Source: Rhodobacteraceae bacterium M385 (GTDB lineage: Bacteria; Pseudomonadota; Alphaproteobacteria; Rhodobacterales; Rhodobacteraceae). Taken from it: 64,000 nt of DNA. Numbering within the stretch: the stretch's first letter is position 1; each line of letters starts with the position of its first letter. This document shows positions 40,607 to 49,625 of the stretch, one piece after another. The position numbers and the translations under genes are program-made. The stretch is taken from assembly GCA_025141835.1 (NCBI GenBank), contig CP081102.1, positions 2,604,001 to 2,668,000 of the forward strand. Reading direction: 5' to 3'. The notes under the pieces were generated by a model. That model had not been told where the DNA came from and did no database searches. It was given only the letters and a program-made list of their open reading frames with translations.

Positions 40607-41911
40607 TTAGTCCCTGTTCAACCGCGCCAATCGCGCGGCCACGGACGCGCCGTGGGCGTCCAGTCCTTCCGAGGCCGCAAGAACCTCTGCCGCCGGGCCA
40701 ATCGCCTTGAGGGCGTCGGGCGTCATGCGGGCCAACGTTGTGCGCTTCATGAAGTCCAACACGTTCAAACCGCTGGAGAAGCGAGCGGAACGCGCCGTGG
40801 GCAACACATGGTTCGGCCCGCCGATGTAATCGCCGATGGCTTCAGGAGTCCATTGCCCAAGGAAAACAGCGCCCGCATGGGTGATCTGCGCAAAAAGCGC
40901 TTCGGGGTCGGCGACGCAAAGTTCCAGATGCTCGGGCGCGATACGATCCGAGAGGTCGGCGGCTTGGGTCAGGTCTTCGCAGATGACAATTGCGCCGTTG
41001 TCGCGCCAGCTGGGGCCCGCGATGGCGGCACGGGGCAGCGTTTCGAGCTGCCGGGTGACAGCCTCGGCCACCTTCGCCCCAAAGGCGGCATCGGTGGTGA
41101 TCAGAATGGATTGCGCGCTTTCGTCATGTTCGGCCTGACTGAGCAGATCGGTGGCGATCCAATCGGGGTCGTTATCGGCGTCAGCAATCACCAGAATTTC
41201 CGAGGGGCCAGCGATCATGTCGATGCCCACCTTGCCAAACACCCGGCGCTTGGCCGCCGCAACAAAGGCGTTGCCCGGTCCGGTGATTTTATCAACGGGG
41301 GCAATGGTTTCGGTGCCGTAAGCCATGGCGGCAATCGCTTGCGCCCCGCCGATGCGGTAGACAGTATCAACGCCCGAAAGCTGTGCGGCCAAAAGCACCA
41401 GAGGGTTCACGACACCGTCAGGCGTGGGGGCGCAGATCACGAGGCGTTCCACCCCGGCCACCGCCGCGGGAATGGCGTTCATCAGAACGGAAGAGGGATA
41501 AGAGGCGAGACCACCGGGCACATAGAGGCCCGCAGCCGAGACCGGCCCCCAACGCCAGCCCAGTTCCGCACCGTCGGGGTCGGTCCAGCGGGCATCTTCG
41601 GGGCGTTGGCGGATGTGGTAGGCGCGGATACGTTCCGCCGCCAGTTCGAGCGCTTCGCGCTCTGCCGCTGGCACCTGCTCGATCGCTGCCGCGATCTCCT
41701 CGGCGCTGAAAGCGAGGGTCTCGGGCGTGAGGGTCAGACGGTCAAACTTTGCGGTAAGTTCCAACACGGCGGCATCGCCGCGCGCGCGCACATCGGCGAT
41801 AATATCGGCCACGATGGCATCCACATCGGGCGCATCTTCGCGCTTCATGTCGAGAAGCGCGGCGAAACGCGCCTCAAAATCGGTGTCGTTGGTGTTGAGA
41901 AACTGTGGCAT
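40607..41911 (-). CDS. hisD: Histidinol dehydrogenase
   Basis: The 434-residue enzyme of the last histidine-biosynthesis step oxidizes L-histidinol to L-histidine with two NAD+. Visible motifs: GLYVPGGLASYPSSVLMNAIPA, KITGPGNAFVAAAKR, IDMIAGPSEILV, LLSQAEHDESAQSIL (zinc-ligand and catalytic residues), and GPNHVLPT. The ATG at 41911 has GAGGAGG upstream and gives the usual start PQFLNT. Confidence 0.97.
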   Translation of the reverse strand: MPQFLNTNDTDFEARFAALLDMKREDAPDVDAIVADIIADVRARGDAAVLELTAKFDRLTLTPETLAFSAEEIAAAIEQVPAAEREALELAAERIRAYHIRQRPEDARWTDPDGAELGWRWGPVSAAGLYVPGGLASYPSSVLMNAIPAAVAGVERLVICAPTPDGVVNPLVLLAAQLSGVDTVYRIGGAQAIAAMAYGTETIAPVDKITGPGNAFVAAAKRRVFGKVGIDMIAGPSEILVIADADNDPDWIATDLLSQAEHDESAQSILITTDAAFGAKVAEAVTRQLETLPRAAIAGPSWRDNGAIVICEDLTQAADLSDRIAPEHLELCVADPEALFAQITHAGAVFLGQWTPEAIGDYIGGPNHVLPTARSARFSSGLNVLDFMKRTTLARMTPDALKAIGPAAEVLAASEGLDAHGASVAARLARLNRD

Positions 41912-41958
41912 GGGCCCTCCTCGCGTTGAGGGGCAGATAGCGCGGGGGGGCCGGAGCC

Positions 41959-42966
41959 TCAAGCGTTGAGGGGGCGGATCATCAAATGCTGGTCATGGAT
42001 GTGGCCCCCATGGTTCAGGCAATTGGGGATCGTGGCGGCGATGCGGTAGCCTGCGGCCTCGTAAGCCTTGATCGCAGCAGTGTTTTCAGCGCCCACGTCG
42101 AGTTCCAACTGCATCTTGCCTTGCGCCTGCGCTTCTGCCGCGATTTCCGCCAACAGCTTGCGTGCCAGCCCCCTGCCCCGTGCGGCCTGCGTCGTATAGA
42201 CAGCCACCACATGGCCCCGGTGCGCCTGCACCGCGCCGGGCATGGTGAACCAAGCGGCTGTGGCAAGGATCGCGCCGTCTTTGACCACGGCCCAGATGTT
42301 GGATTTCGCCATCCAGGGCAGGATTTCATCGGGCTGCATGGCGGCAAATTCAGCCGCTGTCATGCCAAAGCCCATCGGTTCTTTTTCCAGCATCTCCAGA
42401 CGGATAGCGCGATACATGCGCCAATCACCGGGGCCAAGGCGGCGCAGGCCATCGGGGCCGGGTTGCGCGATAGCTTCGGTAAGGTCGCGGACCATCAACA
42501 GGTCGTCCTGGGGCGTGCCGTTCTGGATCACCGCTGCGGGCAAACGGCCCGAAGTGGCAAAGCCGTGGCGGGTATAGAACGCGCGGGCCCGGAGGTTTGC
42601 AGCGGCGACGTAGAGTTCCAACTGCGTGGCGTTTTGGTCTTTGGCGGTTGCGACGAGGTGATCCATCAGCCGATCCGCCGCCCCCGCGCCCTGGGCGTCT
42701 GGGGTCACGTAGAACGGGCCAAGGGAGGCGCGGTGCGCCGACAGGGCGTTGCCTTGCCGCGACAGGCCCGCGAAGCCGATCAGGCGGTCGCCGTCGAAAA
42801 GGCCGAAGACGGTGCCACTTTCGATCCATCGGCGCAGGGGCGCGTCGCTGGCTTGAGCCTCTGCCTCGGACAGCAGAAAAGCTTGGGGAAACAGGCGGAT
42901 ACCTTCAAGGCGCAGGGCAGACAGCGCGGGCAGATCGCCCGGCTCTAGCGCGCGCGCGACGGTCAT
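41959..42966 (-). CDS. Fused double GNAT acetyltransferase
   Basis: The 335-residue protein is two GNAT domains in tandem. The first has FYVTPDAQGAGAADRLMDHLV (~95); the second has AVYTTQAARGRGLARKLLAEIAAEAQAQGKMQLELDV (~245). Only the second has the full R/Q-G-x-G-L-A motif; the first is altered (AQGAGAAD), so it may be regulatory. It overlaps DUF2948 by 4 bases and lies between hisD and murA-DUF2948, where it is probably a later insertion in a conserved order. Confidence 0.85.
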   Translation of the reverse strand: MTVARALEPGDLPALSALRLEGIRLFPQAFLLSEAEAQASDAPLRRWIESGTVFGLFDGDRLIGFAGLSRQGNALSAHRASLGPFYVTPDAQGAGAADRLMDHLVATAKDQNATQLELYVAAANLRARAFYTRHGFATSGRLPAAVIQNGTPQDDLLMVRDLTEAIAQPGPDGLRRLGPGDWRMYRAIRLEMLEKEPMGFGMTAAEFAAMQPDEILPWMAKSNIWAVVKDGAILATAAWFTMPGAVQAHRGHVVAVYTTQAARGRGLARKLLAEIAAEAQAQGKMQLELDVGAENTAAIKAYEAAGYRIAATIPNCLNHGGHIHDQHLMIRPLNA

Positions 42967-43424
42967 TCCGGGTGGGTGGGCGCCTTGCCCGACACGGCGC
43001 CATAGGGACGCGTGACGTCCTTGAGGGTGATTTCCAGCGCCTCAACCTCCAACGCGATGGCGCCGTCGCCCGCAAGGGTAAGCTCCAACCGGCCCATGCC
43101 GTCTTCCGACGGGGTCCAGTTGAGGGCGAGGACCGAGAACACCAGATCGGGATCGGTGCGGTCGATGCCTTGGCTGGAGACCTTCAAGACATCTTCCACG
43201 GCCAGCACCGCCTGCACCCGTTCGGGGGTGTCGCCCTGCTGTTCCCAACGGAAACGGTTGAGAAGCAGGGCAAAACGGCGACGGCTTTTTTCCCACCGCA
43301 TTTCGGCGGCAGGAAAAATCGCGTCTTGGACAAGGGCAGAAATGACCGGCACATCGGCGGCATCGAGCGCACGCAGCGCGACGGGGGCGTCGCCGGCATC
43401 CTCAAATCGGGCGTCTTGGGTCAT
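42963..43424 (-). CDS. DUF2948 family protein
   Basis: The 153-residue protein reads ALRALDAADVPVISALVQDAIFPAAEMRW and FALLLNRFRWE, the start of DUF2948 proteins, which are nearly always next to murA in Rhodobacterales. The function is unknown. It overlaps murA by 4 bases. Confidence 0.88.
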   Translation of the reverse strand: MTQDARFEDAGDAPVALRALDAADVPVISALVQDAIFPAAEMRWEKSRRRFALLLNRFRWEQQGDTPERVQAVLAVEDVLKVSSQGIDRTDPDLVFSVLALNWTPSEDGMGRLELTLAGDGAIALEVEALEITLKDVTRPYGAVSGKAPTHPE

Positions 43425-44680
43425 TCGGAGATCCGCTCTACATTTGCGCCGACACCTTGCAGCTTGCGGGCCAGATGCTCGTAGCCGCGATCAAGATGGT
43501 AAACGCGGTTAACCACTGTTTCGCCTTCAGCCGCCAGACCCGCCAGAATCAACGAGACCGAGGCCCGCAGATCGGTGGCCATAACGGGCGCGCCGCGCAG
43601 GCTTTCGACGCCGGTGACGCGCGCGGTGTTGCCGTGCACGTCAATCTGCGCGCCCATGCGCAACAGTTCGGGCGCATGCATGAAGCGGTTTTCGAAAATT
43701 GTTTCTTCCAGCACCGAAGTGCCCTCGGCAAAGCACATCATCGCCATGAATTGTGCTTGCAAATCCGTGGGAAAGCCGGGAAACGGCGCGGTGGTCACGT
43801 TGACGGCCTTCAAGCGCCCGCCGGGGTGGCGCACCTTCAGGCCCGCGTCGGTTTCCGTGATCTCCAAACCCGCTTCTTCCATCTTGTCGCAAAGGGAGGC
43901 GACCAGATCGCGGGTACCGCCGAGGCATTCAACCTCGCCGCCCGCGATGCCCGGGGCACACATATAGGTGCCCATCTCAATCCGGTCCGTAATCACGCGG
44001 TGGGTCGCGCCATGGAGGCGATCAACGCCACGCACCACGATGGTTTCCGTCCCCGCCCCTTCGATATCCGCGCCCATGGCGATCAGACAATCAGCCAGTG
44101 CCTTGGTATCAGGCTCGCGCGCGGCGTTCTTGATGACGGTGGTGCCTTTAGCACGCACGGCGGCGCACATCACGTTTTCTGTCGCGCCCACGGAGGGGAA
44201 CGGAAATTCAACCTCCGCCCCTTTCAGATCGCCCGAGGCATGAACGTAGCCGTCGCGCAGATCCACCTTGGCGCCCATTTTCTTGAGCCCTTCAAGGTGG
44301 AAATCCACCGCCCGCGCCCCGATCGCACAGCCGCCGGGCAATGACACGATCGCCTCTCCGGTGCGGCCAAGAAGGGGGCCTAACACATTGAATGAGGCGC
44401 GGAGTTTTCGCACGATATCGTAGTGCGCCAGCTGAGAGCTGAGCGTATTGGCGGAAAACGCGAGGGTCTGGCCCTCGTCCAGCCGCCCGATTTGCACGCC
44501 GAGGCTTTCGAGAAGTTCCGACAGCGTCGCCACGTCCGAGAGGCGCGGTACATTGGTAAGCGTCAGCGGCTCATCACTGAGCAAGGCCGCACACATCAGT
44601 TTGAGGCAGGTGTTCTTTGCCCCCGCAATCGGGATTTGCCCACTGAGCGGGCCCGAGCCCTTTACGACAATTCTATCCAT
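43421..44680 (-). CDS. murA: UDP-N-acetylglucosamine 1-carboxyvinyltransferase
   Basis: The 419-residue enzyme of the first committed step of peptidoglycan synthesis adds enolpyruvate from PEP to UDP-GlcNAc. IPIAGAKNTCLKLMCAALL is at the start, the catalytic Cys is in VSLPGGCAIGARAVDFH, and GFPTDLQAQFMAMM follows. Fosfomycin would target the Cys. The length is normal. Confidence 0.97.
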   Translation of the reverse strand: MDRIVVKGSGPLSGQIPIAGAKNTCLKLMCAALLSDEPLTLTNVPRLSDVATLSELLESLGVQIGRLDEGQTLAFSANTLSSQLAHYDIVRKLRASFNVLGPLLGRTGEAIVSLPGGCAIGARAVDFHLEGLKKMGAKVDLRDGYVHASGDLKGAEVEFPFPSVGATENVMCAAVRAKGTTVIKNAAREPDTKALADCLIAMGADIEGAGTETIVVRGVDRLHGATHRVITDRIEMGTYMCAPGIAGGEVECLGGTRDLVASLCDKMEEAGLEITETDAGLKVRHPGGRLKAVNVTTAPFPGFPTDLQAQFMAMMCFAEGTSVLEETIFENRFMHAPELLRMGAQIDVHGNTARVTGVESLRGAPVMATDLRASVSLILAGLAAEGETVVNRVYHLDRGYEHLARKLQGVGANVERISE

Positions 44681-44697
44681 CTGCCCTGCCTTCTCGT

Positions 44698-44868
44698 TTA
44701 CTCGTCCACCGGTTTTCCGGTTTGATCCTGATCGTCACCCGCCGCTGCACGGGCGCGCGTCTGTGCCTTGCGGCGGCCCATGTTGGCCTTCAACGCCGCT
44801 TTCAACCGGTCCTCGCGGCCCGGTTTCGCGGATTTGGAGCCTTGGCCCTTGGTGGTTTTCTGCGCCAT
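44698..44868 (-). CDS. Small basic conserved protein upstream of murA
   Basis: The 56-residue protein from the ATG at 44868 contains GREDRLKAALKANMGRRKAQTRARA and an acidic tail. Similar short Lys/Arg-rich proteins precede murA in related genomes. No function is known. It ends 17 bp before the murA start and is probably co-transcribed. Confidence 0.65.
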   Translation of the reverse strand: MAQKTTKGQGSKSAKPGREDRLKAALKANMGRRKAQTRARAAAGDDQDQTGKPVDE

Positions 44869-45058
44869 AGCCCTAGCCTTTACCCCGCGCGGGCAGAGGC
44901 GTCCAGATTGCGCTTGCATGGGGGCGCATCAACGTCTAGGACGCGGCGAAATGTTGCTAAGCGCCTGCCTTGGTGGGAACGGAAGACATTTTTGAACGGG
45001 TCATGCTCGGACCCACTTGCCACGGCCCAGACACCGCGGCTAATAACCGAGACGGAAT

Positions 45059-45133
45059 GCTGTGGTAGCTCAGTGGTAGAGCGCGTCATTGGTAATGACG
45101 AGGTCGGGAGTTCAATCCTCCCTCACAGCACCA
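45059..45133 (+). tRNA. tRNA-Thr (GGT)
   Basis: The gene is 75 bases with encoded CCA. The acceptor stem is GCTGTGG/TCACAGC (one G-T pair), the anticodon stem-loop GTCAT-TGGTAA-TGAC gives the GGT anticodon, and the T-arm is GGGAGTTCAATCCTCCC. Confidence 0.96.
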
Positions 45134-45181
45134 TTCCCCTTTCTAGACAATGCGTTAAGAGTTGCTTTAAGAAGCCATTCA

Positions 45182-45201
45182 GGCGGCTGAGCCGTTTTTT
45201 T
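45182..45201 (+). terminator. Rho-independent terminator after tRNA-Thr
   Basis: The stem CGGC-TGA-GCCG (45184-45194) is followed by seven Ts. It lies about 50 bases after the tRNA. Confidence 0.75.
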
Positions 45202-45225
45202 ACCGTGGCGACAGAGCGCCAAAAA

Positions 45226-45241
45226 CTTTACGCGCGGTAAG
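45226..45241. promoter_or_regulatory. LacI-type operator upstream of the regulator gene
   Basis: CTTTACGCGCGGTAAG is an imperfect palindrome centred on CGCG and shares TTTACGCGCG with the site at 46376-46389. It is 69 bases upstream of the regulator ATG and suggests self-regulation. Confidence 0.65.
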
Positions 45242-45309
45242 GTTTTTGCTTCTCAAACGGGCTTCTCGCTACTACGTTTCATCTGAATAAGGGGGGAGCC
45301 ATCGGTAAG

Positions 45310-46341
45310 ATGTCGGACCAACAGATCAGAAATATGGAAGACTTTGCCGCCGTCAGCGGCATCTCTCGGCCCACGGTATCGAAGTACTTCAACGATCCCC
45401 AAAGCGTGCGCGCCTCAACGCGGGAGCGAATCGAAAAAGCGCTCGATCAATACGACTACCGACCCAACATTTACGCGGTGAACCAGAACCGGCGGATGAC
45501 CAAGAACATTGGTGTCATGGTGCCTTATTTGGCGGACCCGTTCTTTGCCGAGATCGCTCGGAATATTGAGATGATGTTGATCGAGGCCGGGTTCCGCCCG
45601 ATTGTTCTCAGCTCTCATGGTAGTACGGAATTGGAGGCCGAGAATCTTGACACCCTTCGATCCCTGAAGCCTGCGGGCGTGTTGATGGCCCCGCTTGGTC
45701 GCGCCTCGGACAAAGGCGCGGTCGAGAAGTTTTGCCGCGACGTGCCTACCATCTTGTTCGACAGTAATTTGGAGGGCATGGGCGAGGCGTTCATCGGCTC
45801 GGACAATGTAAGTTTCGTTGAACAAACAGTGGCTTACATCAGCGAAGACGGCGACCCGCCGTGTTTCTTTGAAATGAAGAATCCCGCCAACCCGAACGCG
45901 AACAAGCGCCGCAACGCCTATATCGCCGCCATGGAATCGCGCGGGATGGAGCCACAAGTCGTCAGCATTGACGGCGATGGTTGGGCGTTTGAGGAGATCG
46001 GGCGCCAAGGCGCGCATCATGTGCTGGAAACAAAGCAACTACCGACGGACACTGTTCTATGTAGTAACGACCGCCTTGCCATCGGCTTTCTGGCGGCTTG
46101 CTACGAGCGTGGCCTGCGCGTGGGGCGCAACGATGATTGCGCCTTGCGCGTGGCATCCCACGACGACCACCCGTTCTCGCGCTTCACCTGCCCTGCCCTG
46201 ACCACTGCCGCCCACGATTACGATTCGGTGTCGAAAGGCAGCGTGGACACCCTGTTTGAGCTGATCGAAAACGGCGCACGCTTCAAGGAGCGGACCGAAA
46301 CGGTATATCCCGCGAAATTAATCGTTCGCGCATCCTCCTGA
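45310..46341 (+). CDS. LacI-family regulator of the sorbitol/mannitol operon
   Basis: The 343-residue protein has a LacI helix-turn-helix and hinge (FAAVSGISRPTVSKYFNDPQSVRASTRERIEKALDQYDYRPN) and a periplasmic-binding-protein-like sugar domain (IGVMVPYLADPFFAEIARNIE). The palindromes at 45226 and 46376 are of the CGCG-centred type bound by LacI proteins. It is co-directional with and immediately upstream of smoE, so it should control uptake and oxidation of polyols. Confidence 0.9.
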   Translation: MSDQQIRNMEDFAAVSGISRPTVSKYFNDPQSVRASTRERIEKALDQYDYRPNIYAVNQNRRMTKNIGVMVPYLADPFFAEIARNIEMMLIEAGFRPIVLSSHGSTELEAENLDTLRSLKPAGVLMAPLGRASDKGAVEKFCRDVPTILFDSNLEGMGEAFIGSDNVSFVEQTVAYISEDGDPPCFFEMKNPANPNANKRRNAYIAAMESRGMEPQVVSIDGDGWAFEEIGRQGAHHVLETKQLPTDTVLCSNDRLAIGFLAACYERGLRVGRNDDCALRVASHDDHPFSRFTCPALTTAAHDYDSVSKGSVDTLFELIENGARFKERTETVYPAKLIVRASS

Positions 46342-46375
46342 AAATTAAGCGCGAATTTTACAGACCTGCTAAAAA

Positions 46376-46389
46376 TTTACGCGCGTAAA
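46376..46389. promoter_or_regulatory. LacI-type operator upstream of smoE
   Basis: TTTACGCGCGTAAA is a perfect 14-base palindrome, 73 bases before the smoE ATG, just upstream of a TTGACC -35-like element at 46398-46403. Confidence 0.75.
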
Positions 46390-46461
46390 GTTTTTCATTG
46401 ACCCAGCGTCCGTCTTCTCGCATCCTAATTGGGCAACATCCAACTTCAGGGAGGAACACGG

Positions 46462-47781
46462 ATGTCTCTCAAAAGAGCTTTGGGCGCCACAACAGCGCTC
46501 GCAATTTGCGCAGCAGGTACTGCTGCTTTTGCGGACGGCCACTCGGCCACAATCACTATCGCTACTGTAAACAACGGCGATATGGTCCGCATGCAGGGCT
46601 ACACCGACCAGTTCACCGCTGAAACGGGCATCGCCGTCGAGTGGGTGACACTGGAAGAGAACGTTCTTCGTCAGCGCGTTACGACGGACATCACCACCAA
46701 CGGTGGCCAGTTCGACATCATGACGATCGGCATGTACGAAACACCCATCTGGGGCGCAAACGGCTGGCTCGTCCCGCTGGACAGCCTGTCGGAAGAGTAC
46801 AATGTTGACGACATCCTGCCCGCAATGGCAGGCGGTTTGTCCCACGACGGCACGCTTTATGCGGCACCGTTCTACGGCGAATCTTCCATGATCATGTACC
46901 GCACGGACCTGATGGAAGCTGCTGGCCTGGAAATGCCAGACGCACCAACATGGGAATTCATCCGCGAAGCCGCGGCTGCAATGACCGACCGTGACGCCGA
47001 GATCAACGGCATCTGCCTGCGCGGCAAGCCAGGTTGGGGCGAAGGTGGTGCATTCATCACTGCGATGTCCAACTCCTTCGGCGCACGCTGGTTCGACATG
47101 GACTGGAACGCTCAGTTTGACACCCAGGAATGGGCCGACACGCTGAACTTCTTCAACGACATGATGCAAGAGTCCGGTCCTGCCGGTTTCGCGACCAACG
47201 GCTTCAACGAGAACCTCTCGCTGTTCCAACAGGGTCTGTGCGGCATGTGGATCGACGCGACTGTTGCGGCATCCTTCGTAACCAACCCAGACGACAGCGA
47301 AGTTGCTGACTCGGTTGGTTTCGCACTGGCACCCGACAACGGTCTTGGCCGTCGTTCCAACTGGCTCTGGGCCTGGGCACTGGCAATTCCTGCCGGTACG
47401 CAGCAGCAGGACGAAGCCATGCAGTTCATCGAGTGGGCAACATCCACCGACTACATCGAACTGGTTGCCGAGAACGAAGGTTGGGCGAACGTACCACCCG
47501 GTGCACGTACATCCCTGTACGAGAACCCCAACTACCTTGAGGTTCCATTCGCTCAGATGACGCTGGACAGCATCCTGTCGGCCGATCCGAACAACTCTAC
47601 CGTCGAAGAGAGCCCCTATGTTGGTGTTCAGTTCGCGGCGATCCCAGAGTTTGCCGGTATCGCAACCGAAGTAAGCCAGGAATTCTCCAACGCTTACGCG
47701 GGTCAGCAGACCATCGAAGAAGCTCTGGCGAACGCTCAGGCAATCACGAACGAAGCCATGGAAGCAGCTGGCTACCAGTAA
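46462..47781 (+). CDS. smoE: Sorbitol/mannitol ABC transporter, periplasmic binding protein
   Basis: The ~439-residue protein has a Sec signal peptide (LKRALGATTALAICAAGTAAFA) and is of the family-1 solute-binding type: WVTLEENVLRQRVTTDI, GQFDIMTIGMYETPIWGANGWL, and later GRRSNWLWAWALAIPAG. The gene order and the dehydrogenases downstream match the Rhodobacter smo operon. The ATG at 46462 follows GGGAGGAACACGG. Codon use looks biased towards high expression. Confidence 0.9.
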   Translation: MSLKRALGATTALAICAAGTAAFADGHSATITIATVNNGDMVRMQGYTDQFTAETGIAVEWVTLEENVLRQRVTTDITTNGGQFDIMTIGMYETPIWGANGWLVPLDSLSEEYNVDDILPAMAGGLSHDGTLYAAPFYGESSMIMYRTDLMEAAGLEMPDAPTWEFIREAAAAMTDRDAEINGICLRGKPGWGEGGAFITAMSNSFGARWFDMDWNAQFDTQEWADTLNFFNDMMQESGPAGFATNGFNENLSLFQQGLCGMWIDATVAASFVTNPDDSEVADSVGFALAPDNGLGRRSNWLWAWALAIPAGTQQQDEAMQFIEWATSTDYIELVAENEGWANVPPGARTSLYENPNYLEVPFAQMTLDSILSADPNNSTVEESPYVGVQFAAIPEFAGIATEVSQEFSNAYAGQQTIEEALANAQAITNEAMEAAGYQ

Positions 47782-47805
47782 GCCTCTGATTTCCTAGCTA
47801 ACTGA

Positions 47806-47831
47806 GGAAGGCGGCGTCAGCGTCGCCTTCC
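47806..47831 (+). promoter_or_regulatory. Stable hairpin in the smoE-smoF gap
   Basis: GGAAGGCGGCG and CGTCGCCTTCC pair over 11 positions with one mismatch and a 4-base loop, 25 bases after the smoE stop. There is no T-run. Such hairpins after binding-protein genes often protect the upstream mRNA so the binding protein is made in excess. Confidence 0.6.
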
Positions 47832-47906
47832 AACACCAAATCCCCTACAATTTACTTACTTTCCGATTAACCGAGCCCTATGGCTCGAACGCAGAGGATA
47901 TGTGTC

Positions 47907-48773
47907 ATGGCGACCCAGCATTCCCGATCAGCGGCCCGTATCATGATGGCGCCAGCGGTATTCCTGCTTCTCGTCTGGATGCTCGTACCGCTCTGCATGA
48001 CATTGTGGTTCTCGTTCCGAGACTATCGCCCCCTTCGCGGCGGTGACCTTGGTTGGGCCGGGATCGACAACTTCGTAAACTTCGCATCATCGCGGTCCTT
48101 CCTACCAGCCGTTGGAACAACATTGTTGATCGTGGGCGGTGTCCTGCTGATCTCGATCGTGTTGGGTGTCCTTCTGGCGATCTTGTTGGACCAGCCTATG
48201 TGGGGCCAAGGGATTGTGCGTATCCTTGTGATTGCCCCGTTCTTCGTCATGCCCACCGTTTCGGCGCTGGTATGGAAGAACATGTTCATGGACCCAACCA
48301 ACGGCGTCTTCTCGCATCTATGGAGGTTCTTCGGAGCCGACCCGGTGGTGTGGCTGCAAGATGCGTCGGTCTTCTCGATCGTCATGATCGTGTCCTGGCA
48401 GTGGTTGCCCTTTGCAACGCTCATCCTTCTGACGGCGATCCAGTCGTTGGACAGTGAGCAGTTGGAAGCAGCCGAAATGGACGGTGCGCCCCCGCTGTCG
48501 CGCTTCATCTTCATCACCCTGCCCCACCTGAGCCGCGCGATTACCATTGTGGTGCTGATCCAGACGATCTTCCTGCTGGCCGTTTTCGCCGAAATCTTCG
48601 TGACCACCGGCGGCGCGTTCGGAACGCGGACCCTGACCTATCTGATCTACCAGCGCGTGCTGGAAAGCCAGAACGTGGGCTTGGGCAGCGCGGGCGGCGT
48701 CTACGCCATCATCCTTGCCAACATCGTTGCCATCTTCCTGATGCGCATCGTCGGCAAAAACCTGGACAAGTGA
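47907..48773 (+). CDS. smoF: Sorbitol/mannitol ABC transporter, permease
   Basis: The ~288-residue inner-membrane protein has six helices, beginning MMAPAVFLLLVWMLVPLCMTLWFSF. The ATPase-contact loop EAAEMDGAPPLSRFIFITLP carries the conserved E-A-A-x-x-D-G-A. It is of the MalF type of sugar permeases. The ATG at 47907 follows AGGA; an upstream in-frame start (47880) is less likely. Confidence 0.92.
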   Translation: MATQHSRSAARIMMAPAVFLLLVWMLVPLCMTLWFSFRDYRPLRGGDLGWAGIDNFVNFASSRSFLPAVGTTLLIVGGVLLISIVLGVLLAILLDQPMWGQGIVRILVIAPFFVMPTVSALVWKNMFMDPTNGVFSHLWRFFGADPVVWLQDASVFSIVMIVSWQWLPFATLILLTAIQSLDSEQLEAAEMDGAPPLSRFIFITLPHLSRAITIVVLIQTIFLLAVFAEIFVTTGGAFGTRTLTYLIYQRVLESQNVGLGSAGGVYAIILANIVAIFLMRIVGKNLDK

Positions 48774-48783
48774 GGGAATAGAT

Positions 48784-49614
48784 ATGGCACGTGCTGTTAC
48801 ACCCCAACGCAAAGCTCTGAATACGACCTTCGCGTGGATCATCGGGTTGCTGATCTTCTTCCCGATCCTCTGGACCGTCCTGACCTCGTTCAAAACCGAG
48901 GCCGAGGCGATCGCCAACCCACCCATCTTCCTGGCTTTTGACTGGACGCTGGAAAACTACGGTGTGGTCCTGGAACGCTCTAACTACCTGCGGTTCCTGA
49001 CCAACTCGATCATCATCGCGGGCGGGTCCACCGTTCTGGGCATTATCATCGCGGTGCCTGCGGCTTGGTCGATGGCCTTCGTGCCCTCGCACCGGACCAA
49101 AGACATCCTGCTTTGGATGTTGAGCACCAAGATGCTGCCCGCCGTGGGCGTTCTCTACCCCATCTACCTGCTGTGCATTCAGCTTGGGGTCTTGGACAAC
49201 CGCTTTGCCTTGGTCGTGATCTTGATGCTGATCAACCTGCCGATCATCGTTTGGATGCTCTACACCTACTTCAAGGAAATCCCCGGTGAGATCCTTGAGG
49301 CCGCCCGGATGGACGGGGCCACGCTGCGCGAAGAGATACTCTACGTGCTGACGCCGATGGCAGTGCCGGGCATCGCCTCGACCCTGTTGCTGAACTTCAT
49401 CCTCGCATGGAACGAAGCGTTCTGGACGTTGAACCTGACGTCCGTGGATGCCGCCCCGCTTACGGCATTCATCGCTAGCTATTCCTCACCCGAGGGCCTG
49501 TTCTTCGCCAAACTTTCGGCGGCCTCGACTATGGCGATCATGCCAATCCTCATCCTTGGCTGGTTCAGCCAGAAACAACTTGTCCGGGGCCTGACCTTCG
49601 GCGCGGTTAAGTAA
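48784..49614 (+). CDS. smoG: Sorbitol/mannitol ABC transporter, permease
   Basis: The 276-residue MalG-type permease has an N-terminal helix (AWIIGLLIFFPILWTVLTSFK) and the contact loop ILEAARMDGATLREEILYVLTPM. It is 10 bp downstream of smoF and forms the membrane heterodimer with it. Confidence 0.92.
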   Translation: MARAVTPQRKALNTTFAWIIGLLIFFPILWTVLTSFKTEAEAIANPPIFLAFDWTLENYGVVLERSNYLRFLTNSIIIAGGSTVLGIIIAVPAAWSMAFVPSHRTKDILLWMLSTKMLPAVGVLYPIYLLCIQLGVLDNRFALVVILMLINLPIIVWMLYTYFKEIPGEILEAARMDGATLREEILYVLTPMAVPGIASTLLLNFILAWNEAFWTLNLTSVDAAPLTAFIASYSSPEGLFFAKLSAASTMAIMPILILGWFSQKQLVRGLTFGAVK

Positions 49615-49625
49615 GGAGACGACCC

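Noticed and set aside
40580..41929. Plus-strand frame of 449 codons opposite hisD
   Set aside because: hisD on the minus strand is unmistakable; the plus frame has no motifs.
43457..44344. Plus-strand frame opposite murA
   Set aside because: murA is certain; the opposite frame results from codon bias.
46342..46370. AAAATTAAGCGCGAATTTT palindrome after the LacI gene as a third operator
   Set aside because: The core differs from the TTTACGCGCG sites and it directly follows the stop, so a weak terminator or chance is as likely.
46369..47229. Minus-strand frame opposite smoE
   Set aside because: It is a shadow of a highly expressed binding-protein gene; no ribosome site and odd composition.
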